In this document: piece by piece, positions 22,469 to 30,191 of the stretch | How positions within the stretch are numbered: position 1 is the stretch's first letter | Layout of the letters: each line of letters starts with the position of its first letter | Assembly: GCA_036169815.1 (NCBI GenBank) | Contig: JAVHOA010000106.1 | Coordinates: 1-30,919 of the forward strand | From: Hydrocurvibacter sp036169815 | GTDB lineage: Bacteria; Campylobacterota; Campylobacteria; Campylobacterales; Sulfurimonadaceae | DNA: 30,919 nt | Direction of reading: 5' to 3' | Made by a program: the position numbers and the translations under genes | The notes under the pieces: model-generated | Told to the model about the DNA's origin: nothing | Database searches by the model: none | What the model saw: the letters and a program-made list of their open reading frames with translations, nothing else

Positions 22469-23173
22469 ATGCAAGAGCTCCTTTTAGGACTGCTCCAATC
22501 GCATGGAGGATTGATTTTTGCAGGTGCCTTTGGCGTTGGTGCGCTGACCTCTTTGGCTCCTTGCTCTATTATCTCTGTTCCTTTGCTAGTGGGAAGTGCA
22601 CTTGGTATGAGCGCACATCTCAATGTTTCACAAAGAGTACGATTTACTTACATCTTTGCATCACTTTTTGCTTTAGGTGTGGCGTTTAGCTTTTCAATCC
22701 TTGCGTATATGGTGGCAAAAATGGGATATTTTTTCTCTATTGCACCGCTTGAAGCTTATGTTATCGCAGGATTGCTCGCTATTGCAATCGCTTTTTATTC
22801 TCTTGGTTTTTTACCAGAATTTATCGATAAAACACGTTGGATGCAGCATCTCATCTCCTTGCGCTATTTTGGGGCATTTTTGATCGGGATGCTTTTTGGT
22901 TTGGTTTCTACACCTTGTGCATCTGCGCCTTTGGTTGCCATTATTTCTGTGGCTGCAAGTGCGCCTGAGTGGTATGCGTATGCCTTAGTGCTGACCTTTG
23001 CGCTTGGACATTCGCTTTTGCTACTAGTGGCTGGAGTCTCCATAGGATTTGCCCAAAATGTTGCTTCAAACAAAAAAATAGCACTCCTTACATCTTGGAT
23101 GACAAAACTTTTTTCATTTGCTCTTATTGGCATTGGAATCTACTTTTTCACCCTTGCATACCAACAACTTTAA
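22469..23173 (+). CDS. CcdA/DsbD-beta type transmembrane electron carrier
   Basis: A six-helix membrane protein of 234 residues that moves reducing equivalents from cytoplasmic thioredoxin across the membrane. The two redox cysteines of the family are C32 in TSLAPCSIISVPL and C150 in GLVSTPCASAPLVA, in the symmetrical positions of the two three-helix halves. Homologues serve cytochrome c maturation, but no cytochrome c gene lies nearby. It begins directly after the small redox protein's stop and is followed by a periplasmic thioredoxin, so it probably transfers electrons between these two. Confidence 0.88.
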   Translation: MQELLLGLLQSHGGLIFAGAFGVGALTSLAPCSIISVPLLVGSALGMSAHLNVSQRVRFTYIFASLFALGVAFSFSILAYMVAKMGYFFSIAPLEAYVIAGLLAIAIAFYSLGFLPEFIDKTRWMQHLISLRYFGAFLIGMLFGLVSTPCASAPLVAIISVAASAPEWYAYALVLTFALGHSLLLLVAGVSIGFAQNVASNKKIALLTSWMTKLFSFALIGIGIYFFTLAYQQL

Positions 23174-23186
23174 AAGGAAAACACAA

Positions 23187-23555
23187 ATGATTCGATATTT
23201 TTCACTACTTACACTTTGCGCTTCGCTCTTTGCAGCAGAACTCCAACCGCTTCCTTATGCGCTTGTAAAACAGGAAATTGGCAAGGGAAAGCCTGTTATG
23301 CTTGAGGCTGGTTCAGTTTATTGCCGTACATGTAAGGAGATGGGAGAGCTTCTTTACTATGAAATGAAACGCAACCCAAACCATAAAATATTTTTTGTAA
23401 ACGTCTCTGAAGAACGTGATGCAGCGCGTGCTTTAAAGATTCAACTCATCCCAACGCAAATCTTTTATAACGCTTCTGGCAAAGAGCTTGAGCGCCATAT
23501 TGGGGGGCTAACACCCGACCAACTCACAGCACTTTTAGCAAAATATAAAATATAA
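23187..23555 (+). CDS. Periplasmic thioredoxin-like protein
   Basis: A 122-residue exported thioredoxin-fold protein. The start at 23187 has AAGGA eight bases upstream and gives the signal MIRYFSLLTLCASLFA, cleaved before or within AELQP. The active site is C46-R-T-C49 in GSVYCRTCKEMGELL, and LIPTQIFYNASGKELER holds the cis-Pro (I-P-T) of the fold. It resembles the C-terminal domain of DsbD and should take electrons from the preceding CcdA-like protein. The CxxC second Cys is written inside a TACATGTAAGG near-copy of the repeated palindrome. The physiological target is unknown. Confidence 0.88.
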   Translation: MIRYFSLLTLCASLFAAELQPLPYALVKQEIGKGKPVMLEAGSVYCRTCKEMGELLYYEMKRNPNHKIFFVNVSEERDAARALKIQLIPTQIFYNASGKELERHIGGLTPDQLTALLAKYKI

Positions 23556-23586
23556 TGATGCAACACTATCTTTTGAAGGAATCTTT

Positions 23587-24873
23587 ATGAAACACCATTT
23601 TGCTTTTTGGCTGCTTGCACTCACAACCATCACGAGTTCCGCTTCTTGCGATACTATCCAAGAGTGGCTTGATGCAGCACACAAAGCGCCAAAACAACAA
23701 CTTTTTGATCTTGCGCATACAAGTGCAAAGATTCAAAGTGATGCAGCATACGCCACACTCTATCCAAAATTCTCACTTCTAGCGAGTATTGAACAGTTCA
23801 ATGCGCCAACAAGTTTGCGCCCTGTTCCACCAACAGAAATAAGCAGTATTACCGCTTCAAACGGCGCATATCCCTTTGTTGAAACAATGGGCTCTTTTGG
23901 TGCAACCGTTTCTATGCCGCTTTTTGTACGCTCACTGCTTACAAATACAAAAAAAGCCAAAGAAAACATCGTTTCGCAATCTTTGCAAAGAGCCATCAAT
24001 ATCGCCGAGCGTGATGCGCTGCTTATTGGCTCAAATGCACAATTAGCATACCTTGAAAATCTTACTTTCGCACAAAAAGCAAAAGAACTCTCACTGAACT
24101 CGATGCGTGAGAGTCTTGTTATTAAAACTCGCAATGGCCGAGCCGCAGAGATTGAACTCATAAAAGTTGATGAACAGATCAATCAAACCCATCTCAAACT
24201 TCAAGAGATACAAAACGCTAGGTATGATGTACAAAAAATAGTCGCAACGCTGATAAATAAACCTGTTTTACACTCCGTACCGATGCAGTTACATGAAAAT
24301 GAGACAACAGAAGGCTCCCTTGCGCTTTTGGCAAAAAAACAGGAGCTCAAAGTCGCTGCTCTCAATACGCAAATGGCAAAAGAAGCACTTTATTACCCCG
24401 CACTCACACTTCATGGAAACTATTTCTATAGAGCAGGAAATGCGTACAATAATAATGATGCCATATCCCGAGAATATGGAAGCATTGGTCTTAATCTTAC
24501 TATGCCACTCTATGATAAAGAGCGTAAAAGCGGTCTCGAACTCGCTCATATCGAAGAGATAAAAGCAAGTGCAACACTTGCACAAACAACCATAGAGATA
24601 GAAAATAGTTATAAAACTTTGAGTGATCAGTATCTTACACTCAAACAATCACGACTGCTTGCACTCCAAAGTATCTCCAACTATGAAGCGATGCTTAAAA
24701 CCGCCAAAGTGGCCTATGAAACACAAAGAATGATTCAAGAGGAGTATCTACGCTATGAAGATGCACTCTTAAGTGCCAAAGCATCTTTGTATGCTATCGA
24801 TGCAAATATCTGGCAAAATATTGCCAAACGTGCCGCAATTCGTGGAACAGATTTTAAGGAGATTATTCAATGA
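23587..24873 (+). CDS. TolC-family outer-membrane efflux protein
   Basis: The outer-membrane channel of a tripartite efflux pump, 428 residues with a signal sequence (MKHHFAFWLLALTTITSSA). Two alternating helical repeats around residues 50-210 and 260-425 follow the OEP pattern (LKQSRLLALQSISNYEAMLK and similar helical stretches), with beta-strand segments near YPKFSLLASIEQF and YYPALTLHGNYFYRAG. GAAGGA lies just before the ATG. The stop overlaps the adaptor gene by four bases, and the pump gene follows, so the set TolC-adaptor-RND is complete. Confidence 0.9.
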   Translation: MKHHFAFWLLALTTITSSASCDTIQEWLDAAHKAPKQQLFDLAHTSAKIQSDAAYATLYPKFSLLASIEQFNAPTSLRPVPPTEISSITASNGAYPFVETMGSFGATVSMPLFVRSLLTNTKKAKENIVSQSLQRAINIAERDALLIGSNAQLAYLENLTFAQKAKELSLNSMRESLVIKTRNGRAAEIELIKVDEQINQTHLKLQEIQNARYDVQKIVATLINKPVLHSVPMQLHENETTEGSLALLAKKQELKVAALNTQMAKEALYYPALTLHGNYFYRAGNAYNNNDAISREYGSIGLNLTMPLYDKERKSGLELAHIEEIKASATLAQTTIEIENSYKTLSDQYLTLKQSRLLALQSISNYEAMLKTAKVAYETQRMIQEEYLRYEDALLSAKASLYAIDANIWQNIAKRAAIRGTDFKEIIQ

Positions 24874-25940
24874 AAAAAATACTCACACTCGTTATCGCCC
24901 TTTTTGTTGTTATTGGAGCGGTTGTTGCTCTCAAGAAAAAGATGGTTGCTAACGCTGCAACACCAACACTTACAAGTTATGATCTCAATGTGAAAGCATT
25001 CACACCAAAAGAGAGTAATGTCACACTTACAAGCTCTATTTTAGCCCTTGTTAAAAACGATCATGATGCAAGTTTAAGTGCAAAATTTCCAGCTGCTCTT
25101 CTTTTTATTCTTCCAACAGGCTCACATGTAAGTGCTGGCGATGTCGTAGCGCGCTTGGATAATCGTGATTTTGTTGCAAAAAAAGAGTCTTTGCAAACCG
25201 CTCTATTTGCCGCGCAAGATGAGGAAAAAGCAAAAGCGATTGCTTTAGAATATGAAAAAGATTCTCATAAACGCACCCTACAACTCCTTAGCGTTCAAGG
25301 CGCTTCTCTTGAACAATCACAAACAGAAGAGTCAAAAATTGCACTCCTCAAAGCGGATATACACGGCGTAAAAGCAAAACAATCACAAATCAAATCAGAT
25401 ATCAAAACACTCAATGCACAGCTTGATTATGCAACGCTTAGAGCGCCTGTGAGCGGGATTGTGAGTGAACTTTTTGGAGCAGTGGGCGATGTTGCAACAC
25501 CAGGGAAACCTTTAGCGACGATTCGCGCTTCAAGTGGAGCTTACTTATTGGTGCGTGTTGCGCTAGGAACTCCAGCAAAAACGCTTCTTTATGGTACATA
25601 CCGCGCTCCATTGCATTTTTTGCAAAATAGCAATGGCGTTGATGAATACCGTGCAGATATCGATGCAAATCTTCCATCAGATGCACGCATAGAGGCAAAA
25701 ATGGTTACTTTTGAAGGGCAAGCGACCCTCTTGCCACGTGATGCTGTACTTTTAAAAGATGAAAAAGCCTTTATTTTTGTCATTCAAGGCAATCATGCCA
25801 AAGCGCAAGAGATTACCATTGTAGCGCAAGGTGATGAGGGTTTTGTTACTTCAAATATTTTAAATGGCTCTTTGGCCCTTGGAAAAGCAGATATTTTACT
25901 CAAACTTCTGAGCGGTGCTTCGCTACATGTAAAGGAGTAG
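24870..25940 (+). CDS. RND efflux periplasmic adaptor
   Basis: Membrane-fusion protein of 356 residues, anchored by an N-terminal helix (residues 3-21). Then follow a lipoyl half (LILPTGSHVSAGDVVARLDNRDFV region, about 80-105), a long alpha hairpin (about 105-190), the second lipoyl half (LRAPVSGIVSELFGAVGDVATPGKP split around 195-220), a beta-barrel domain, and a membrane-proximal domain. The substrate class is not evident. The start overlaps the tolC-type gene (ATGA). Its last codons CTA CAT GTA AAG GAG are both a near-copy of the repeated palindrome and the ribosome site of the RND gene. Confidence 0.9.
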   Translation: MKKILTLVIALFVVIGAVVALKKKMVANAATPTLTSYDLNVKAFTPKESNVTLTSSILALVKNDHDASLSAKFPAALLFILPTGSHVSAGDVVARLDNRDFVAKKESLQTALFAAQDEEKAKAIALEYEKDSHKRTLQLLSVQGASLEQSQTEESKIALLKADIHGVKAKQSQIKSDIKTLNAQLDYATLRAPVSGIVSELFGAVGDVATPGKPLATIRASSGAYLLVRVALGTPAKTLLYGTYRAPLHFLQNSNGVDEYRADIDANLPSDARIEAKMVTFEGQATLLPRDAVLLKDEKAFIFVIQGNHAKAQEITIVAQGDEGFVTSNILNGSLALGKADILLKLLSGASLHVKE

Positions 25941-25943
25941 CAG

Positions 25944-28900
25944 ATGTTTGAGTATTTTTATCGCCGACCCTATCATCTTGTTGCTATCATCTTAACGATG
26001 CTTATCACGGGTGTTATCGGGCTTAGTACACTGCCAAAAAACCTCTTTCCTGATTCAGAGCGTCCAACTATTGTAGTCATTACACAAGCTTCAGGGATGA
26101 GTGCACAAGTGGCAGCTGCCTCTGTTTCAAAGCCCATTGAAGAGGAGATTGCTCGTTTAGGATTGATTCGAACTGTTAGTTCTACAAATATGGCAAATTT
26201 CTCTATCGTGCGTGCTGAGTTTGAGTATGACAAAGGGCTCGATGGTGCCGCAGTCGATGTCACCAATGCCCTTTCTACCGCCAAACTTCCCGCAGGCCTC
26301 AAACCCACTGTCTATGTCACAGGTGCCTTTACGCTACCAGTAGAAGTGGTTTCCTTGTCACCAAAAAATGCAACACTGAGTCTTGGAGATATTCGTAAAA
26401 TTGCAGATGGTTTTATCAAACCTCATCTGCTTGGTACTTCACAAATTGGTAATGTAGAAGTTTTTGGTGGGCATCAAAGTGCTTTGAGTATCCATCTTGA
26501 TCCCGTAAAAATCGCCAATGCACACCTTGATATTGATACTATCGCAAAAACAATTACCGCTTTAGATAAAGATACTCCGCTTGGATTTGTCAAAAATAGT
26601 GATGGGTTTACCACCCTTACCTATTATGGAGAGAAAAGCGACGCTGCTTCACTTGGTGATTTGAGTATTGCTCCAAATATTCATCTGCGTGATATTGCAA
26701 GCGTTGCATGGAGTCAAACAGAACCATTTAGCGCTTATTTTGGAAATAACACAGAATCGATTGCACTTGCAATTCAGCGTTCAAACAAGGGAAGTGTTTT
26801 AGCAACAAGCAAGGCGGCTCGTGAGCAGATAGCACTTCTTGCACAGAAGTATCCAAATATTGATTTTAAGATTGTCGATACCCAGCGTGATCTTATCGAA
26901 ACTGCCAATACCAATATGCTCGAAGCGCTTCGAGATGCAATCATTTTTACTTTGATTGTTTTACTTTTTTTCTTGGGAAATTTACGCGCCATCGCAGCGG
27001 CTGCACTTTCGATTCCTCTTGTTTTTCTAGGAACAATCGGAGTAATTTGGCTTACAGGTGGCGAGCTCAATATCGTAGTTTATACGGCGATTATCTTGGC
27101 GCTTGGAATGCTCGTCGATGATGCGGTTGTTGTGCTGGAAAATATAGAGCGGCATTTAGTAGAGATGCACCAAAGCCTTGAAGATGCCATTATTTATGGA
27201 ACAAAAGAGGTGATTGCACCTGTATTTGCAGGAACAATCGCGACTATCGTCATTATTGCACCGCTGATGTTTGTGGGTGATTTTCCCCAAACAATTTATC
27301 GCCCTTTAATTGCAACACTTATCATCGCATTGATTGTTTCTTATATCCTTTCAATTACGCTGATACCAAAATTTTCTGCTTATTTGTATCGCAATGGAGT
27401 TGTTAAAAATAGATTTGAAATCGCCTTTGAGCGGGTCTATCAAAATACAATGGGTCGTTTTGTTGCTCCCTATCTTGCCATCTTGCATTTTTCAAATACA
27501 GGGCGCACTCGCTTGCGCAAAATAGTTCTTGTTGTTGGGGTTTTGGCACTGCTTATTATAAGTATGAAAGTAGTGATGCCGCTTATTGGAAAAGATGCGA
27601 TGCCACCTATGGATACAGGGATTATCAAAGTAAAAATCGCTTTTAGTTCCAATGAGCGCCTTGAAGATGCGACAGCCAAACTCAAACCATTTCTCACGTG
27701 GCTGAGTAAACAGGAGTATATCCGCACAAGTTCAACCGCTTTTGGAAGTGAAGAGGGAGTTTTATCCATCGGAAGTGGCAATCTCTCAACTGAAGCTACG
27801 ATGACAATTTTATGTAGCAACCGTTTTGAGCGCAAAAAAACAATTTGGCAAATCGAAGCAGAGATTCGCAAAGAGCTCAATAAGCTTTTAGGAGTAAAGT
27901 CAGTTGATGTATATGATTTTGGTGCAACAGCAAACTCATCTATCAAAGCACCACTTGATATAAGGATTACTTCTGCCATTCCTGATACGCTCTATAGTGA
28001 TGCCCAAAAACTAATTTTGTCGCTTCAAGATGTTCGTGGACTCACAAGTATCACGCCAAGTTGGAGAGAAGATATGAGCGAGATAAATCTGCATATTGAT
28101 GCCAATAAAGCGCTTTCTTATGGGCTAACACCAATCTCCATTATGAATCAAATCCCAATCCGTGGTCAGATTGTAGCGCTAAGTGGTAATCTCGCTTCGC
28201 TTAATAATCAACCCGTGAGACTCTACATGCAAGGGAATTTTTACGACCATATACAAACGCTTAAAAATCTTCCAATCAAGTGTAATACTGGCATTATTCC
28301 GCTGAGCGCTGTTGCACAATTGAAATTGCAAATCTCCCCTGCAAAAATAGAGCGAGATGGACTTCTTTATAGTTTAGATGTCAATGGATACCGTGAAAAA
28401 CGCCCTATTACGCATATTACTGAGGATGCAGATGCGCTCGTAAAACAACTCGCACTCAATGGTACTACACTCACACAACAAGGAGATATTGCCCAACTCA
28501 ACGATTCTTTGAAACGAATGCTCAAAGCAATCGGCATCGGTGTACTTTTACTCTTTGTGGTTTTAAGTGCCATCTATGCTTCGGCACGTTTAGCGGGCGT
28601 TATGATTCTTGTTTTGCCACTCTCTTTGATTGGGGCGGCATGGGGAATGCTTTTGTTTGATAAACCAAGCTGTATGCCATCGATGCTGGGAATTTTGTTG
28701 TTGTTTGGAATTATCATCAAAAACTCTGTTTTACTTATCGACTTTTATCAATCGCATAGAAAAATAAATCCACCTTATGAGAGTGCTATTGAGTCGGTCA
28801 AAATCCGTTTCCGCCCTGTTATGATGACAGCATTTGGAACCATCGCTGGAATGCTTCCCATCGCATTTGAATGGGCCGTTGGACTTGAGCGTTTGAGTCC

Positions 28901-28991
28901 TTTAGCTGATGTAGCAATTGGAGGATTACTTGTGGGAACGCTTTTAACCTTAGTGTATGTTCCACTTGCGGCATATAGTGTGGATAAATAG
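25944..28991 (+). CDS. RND-type efflux pump, inner-membrane subunit
   Basis: Proton-driven pump of 1015 residues with the two-half RND architecture: TM1 near residues 10-30, a large periplasmic domain, a TM2-6 bundle (about 325-480), a second periplasmic domain and a C-terminal TM bundle (about 845-1010). The proton relay is present: D392 and D393 in LVDDAVVVLEN, and K926 in IIIKNSVLLIDFY. GKDAMPPMDTGIIKV is at the start of the second half. Loop length and motifs fit broad HAE/metal-like subgroups; I cannot assign the substrate. AAAGGAG overlapping the adaptor end is its ribosome site, and transcription ends at the following palindrome. Confidence 0.93.
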   Translation: MFEYFYRRPYHLVAIILTMLITGVIGLSTLPKNLFPDSERPTIVVITQASGMSAQVAAASVSKPIEEEIARLGLIRTVSSTNMANFSIVRAEFEYDKGLDGAAVDVTNALSTAKLPAGLKPTVYVTGAFTLPVEVVSLSPKNATLSLGDIRKIADGFIKPHLLGTSQIGNVEVFGGHQSALSIHLDPVKIANAHLDIDTIAKTITALDKDTPLGFVKNSDGFTTLTYYGEKSDAASLGDLSIAPNIHLRDIASVAWSQTEPFSAYFGNNTESIALAIQRSNKGSVLATSKAAREQIALLAQKYPNIDFKIVDTQRDLIETANTNMLEALRDAIIFTLIVLLFFLGNLRAIAAAALSIPLVFLGTIGVIWLTGGELNIVVYTAIILALGMLVDDAVVVLENIERHLVEMHQSLEDAIIYGTKEVIAPVFAGTIATIVIIAPLMFVGDFPQTIYRPLIATLIIALIVSYILSITLIPKFSAYLYRNGVVKNRFEIAFERVYQNTMGRFVAPYLAILHFSNTGRTRLRKIVLVVGVLALLIISMKVVMPLIGKDAMPPMDTGIIKVKIAFSSNERLEDATAKLKPFLTWLSKQEYIRTSSTAFGSEEGVLSIGSGNLSTEATMTILCSNRFERKKTIWQIEAEIRKELNKLLGVKSVDVYDFGATANSSIKAPLDIRITSAIPDTLYSDAQKLILSLQDVRGLTSITPSWREDMSEINLHIDANKALSYGLTPISIMNQIPIRGQIVALSGNLASLNNQPVRLYMQGNFYDHIQTLKNLPIKCNTGIIPLSAVAQLKLQISPAKIERDGLLYSLDVNGYREKRPITHITEDADALVKQLALNGTTLTQQGDIAQLNDSLKRMLKAIGIGVLLLFVVLSAIYASARLAGVMILVLPLSLIGAAWGMLLFDKPSCMPSMLGILLLFGIIIKNSVLLIDFYQSHRKINPPYESAIESVKIRFRPVMMTAFGTIAGMLPIAFEWAVGLERLSPLADVAIGGLLVGTLLTLVYVPLAAYSVDK

Positions 28992-28994
28992 ACC

Positions 28995-29024
28995 TTAAAA
29001 AGCCTTACATGTAAGGCTTTTTAA
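28995..29024. terminator. 30-bp perfect palindromic terminator after the RND operon
   Basis: TTAAAAAGCCTTACA is followed directly by its reverse complement TGTAAGGCTTTTTAA. The central 10 bases are TTACATGTAA and the inner 16 are GCCTTACATGTAAGGC. The folded RNA has a G/C-containing upper stem closed by A/U runs and a T-rich tract, a usable intrinsic terminator in both directions. It begins four bases after the RND stop codon. Confidence 0.75.
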
Positions 29025-29099
29025 ATATATAAGTAATGGGCTAAAAATAATTTCACACTTGTAATACCGAACTTGATTCGATATGCATTAGTTGTTTGT

Positions 29100-29126
29100 G
29101 GATTCCGTGTCGCAGCAGGGAATGAG
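29100..29126. repeat. Degenerate GGATTCC...GGAATGA hairpin repeat
   Basis: GGATTCC, an 11-base spacer and GGGAATGAGG form an imperfect inverted repeat (ATTCC/GGAAT arms). It resembles the hairpin repeats of the GGATTCC-spacer-GGAATGA type that recur in intergenic DNA of many proteobacteria. Only one copy is in this window, so its repeat nature rests on recognition alone. The rest of the 180-base gap 29025-29205 is AT-rich and holds a possible -10 (TATAAC, 29129-29134) for the following gene; I see nothing else in it. Confidence 0.3.
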
Positions 29127-29205
29127 GGTATAACATTATTTTTGTGTTCTTACTTAAAAATTAAAATAACTTACAAGTTTATTTTCATAAAAACAGGAGT
29201 TTACT

Positions 29206-30162
29206 ATCAATTTCATTACAAATCTTTCCTCGCCTCAGCGCCGTATTGCGCTTGTTATTGTTTTAAATATTGTCATTGTTCTTATTGAGAGCAGCGTTGG
29301 AGTTATTAGCGGCTCACTTGCCCTGCTTTCGGATGCTTGGCATAATCTCAGCGATGTTTTAGCGCTTATTGTAACAGCGATTGCGCTGGGGCTTGGTGCA
29401 AAGGTCGCTACTTCAAAAATGACTTTTGGCTATGTCAGAAGTGAGATGATGGCGACTTTTATCAACGCCTCTTTTTTATCTCTCTTAATGCTTTGGGTTG
29501 CTTTTGAAGCGCTCGATCGTCTTTTGCATCCAATGCTTGTTGATGGATGGCTGACCATGATAACCGCAGCTGTGGCTCTTGTTGTCAACACACTGAGTGC
29601 TGTAGTTTTGGGCGGACATACACACACTCATGAACACACTCACGAGCATTTACATGCACACGCTAAGAACGGAGATGCACAGCACAAAAATCTCAATATC
29701 CAAGCTGCATTTTGGCACATGGCAAGCGATGCGATTCTCTCTTTAGCGGTTGTTTTAGGCGGTGGGGCGATGATGCTTTGGGAAGTGTATTGGGTGGATT
29801 CTGTGCTTTCTTTGCTTTTTGCGGGAGTGATTTTATTTGCAAGTTGGAAGTTGCTCAAAACATCTTTTGTTAGTTTGATGGACCACGCCGATCCACTGCT
29901 CCTTGAAAAACTCTCAAAAATCCTTAAAAATCATCCGATGGTAGAGGAGATTCATGATATTCATCTCATCACTCCATCGAGTAACGAGTGCTATTTTTCT
30001 GCGCATATCATCCTTGATGCCCAGTTGCATTTACAAGAGGTAGAGGAGATTATAGAAACACTGCGTCATGAACTCTCACATGCTGGAGCAACACATATTT
30101 TACTCCAACCTGAAACGCTCAAATACAGCGAGCAAGATGCAAAATACTGCAACGCTCACTAA
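29206..30162 (+). CDS. Cation diffusion facilitator (Zn/Co/Cd-type exporter), apparent ATC start
   Basis: A CDF family metal-proton antiporter, 318 residues if begun at ATC (29206). The frame is open from a TAA at 29188-29190 and contains no ATG, GTG or TTG until 29419, which would remove TM1, TM2 and the metal site H46xxxD50 in SDAWHNLSDVLAL. AGGAG at 29195-29199 lies six bases before the ATC, so ATC is the best-supported start. The second metal pair is H171 and D175 in AFWHMASDAIL, and a His-rich loop (about residues 140-155, HTHEHTHEHLHAHA) lies between TM4 and TM5, as in ZitB/CzcD. A C-terminal cytoplasmic domain follows. Confidence 0.85.
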   Translation: MNFITNLSSPQRRIALVIVLNIVIVLIESSVGVISGSLALLSDAWHNLSDVLALIVTAIALGLGAKVATSKMTFGYVRSEMMATFINASFLSLLMLWVAFEALDRLLHPMLVDGWLTMITAAVALVVNTLSAVVLGGHTHTHEHTHEHLHAHAKNGDAQHKNLNIQAAFWHMASDAILSLAVVLGGGAMMLWEVYWVDSVLSLLFAGVILFASWKLLKTSFVSLMDHADPLLLEKLSKILKNHPMVEEIHDIHLITPSSNECYFSAHIILDAQLHLQEVEEIIETLRHELSHAGATHILLQPETLKYSEQDAKYCNAH

Positions 30163-30182
30163 AAAAATTACAACGCTTCGTT
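30161..30182 (-). terminator. Weak intrinsic terminator of the helicase gene
   Basis: On the minus strand AACG-AAG-CGTT is followed by GTAATTTTTTT, a short stem with a seven-T tract, lying nine bases after the helicase stop. The four-base-pair stem is weak and the T-run overlaps the end of the converging cation-exporter gene. Confidence 0.35.
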
Positions 30183-30191
30183 ACAAATCGC

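Noticed and set aside
27470..27979. 169-aa open frame antisense to the RND pump gene
   Set aside because: Fully within a conserved pump gene, with Ser/Arg-rich shadow composition and no start signal.
29073..29288. 71-aa open frame before the cation exporter
   Set aside because: Its end overlaps the exporter's first helix in another frame, it has no ribosome site and no recognisable motif.
29648..29660. TTTACATGCACAC in the His-rich loop of the exporter as a motif copy
   Set aside because: Only TTACATG matches, and the surrounding DNA is explained by alternating His codons.
29419..30162. Cation exporter starting at the first ATG
   Set aside because: It would delete the first two helices and the H46xxxD50 metal site that are clearly encoded upstream in the same frame.
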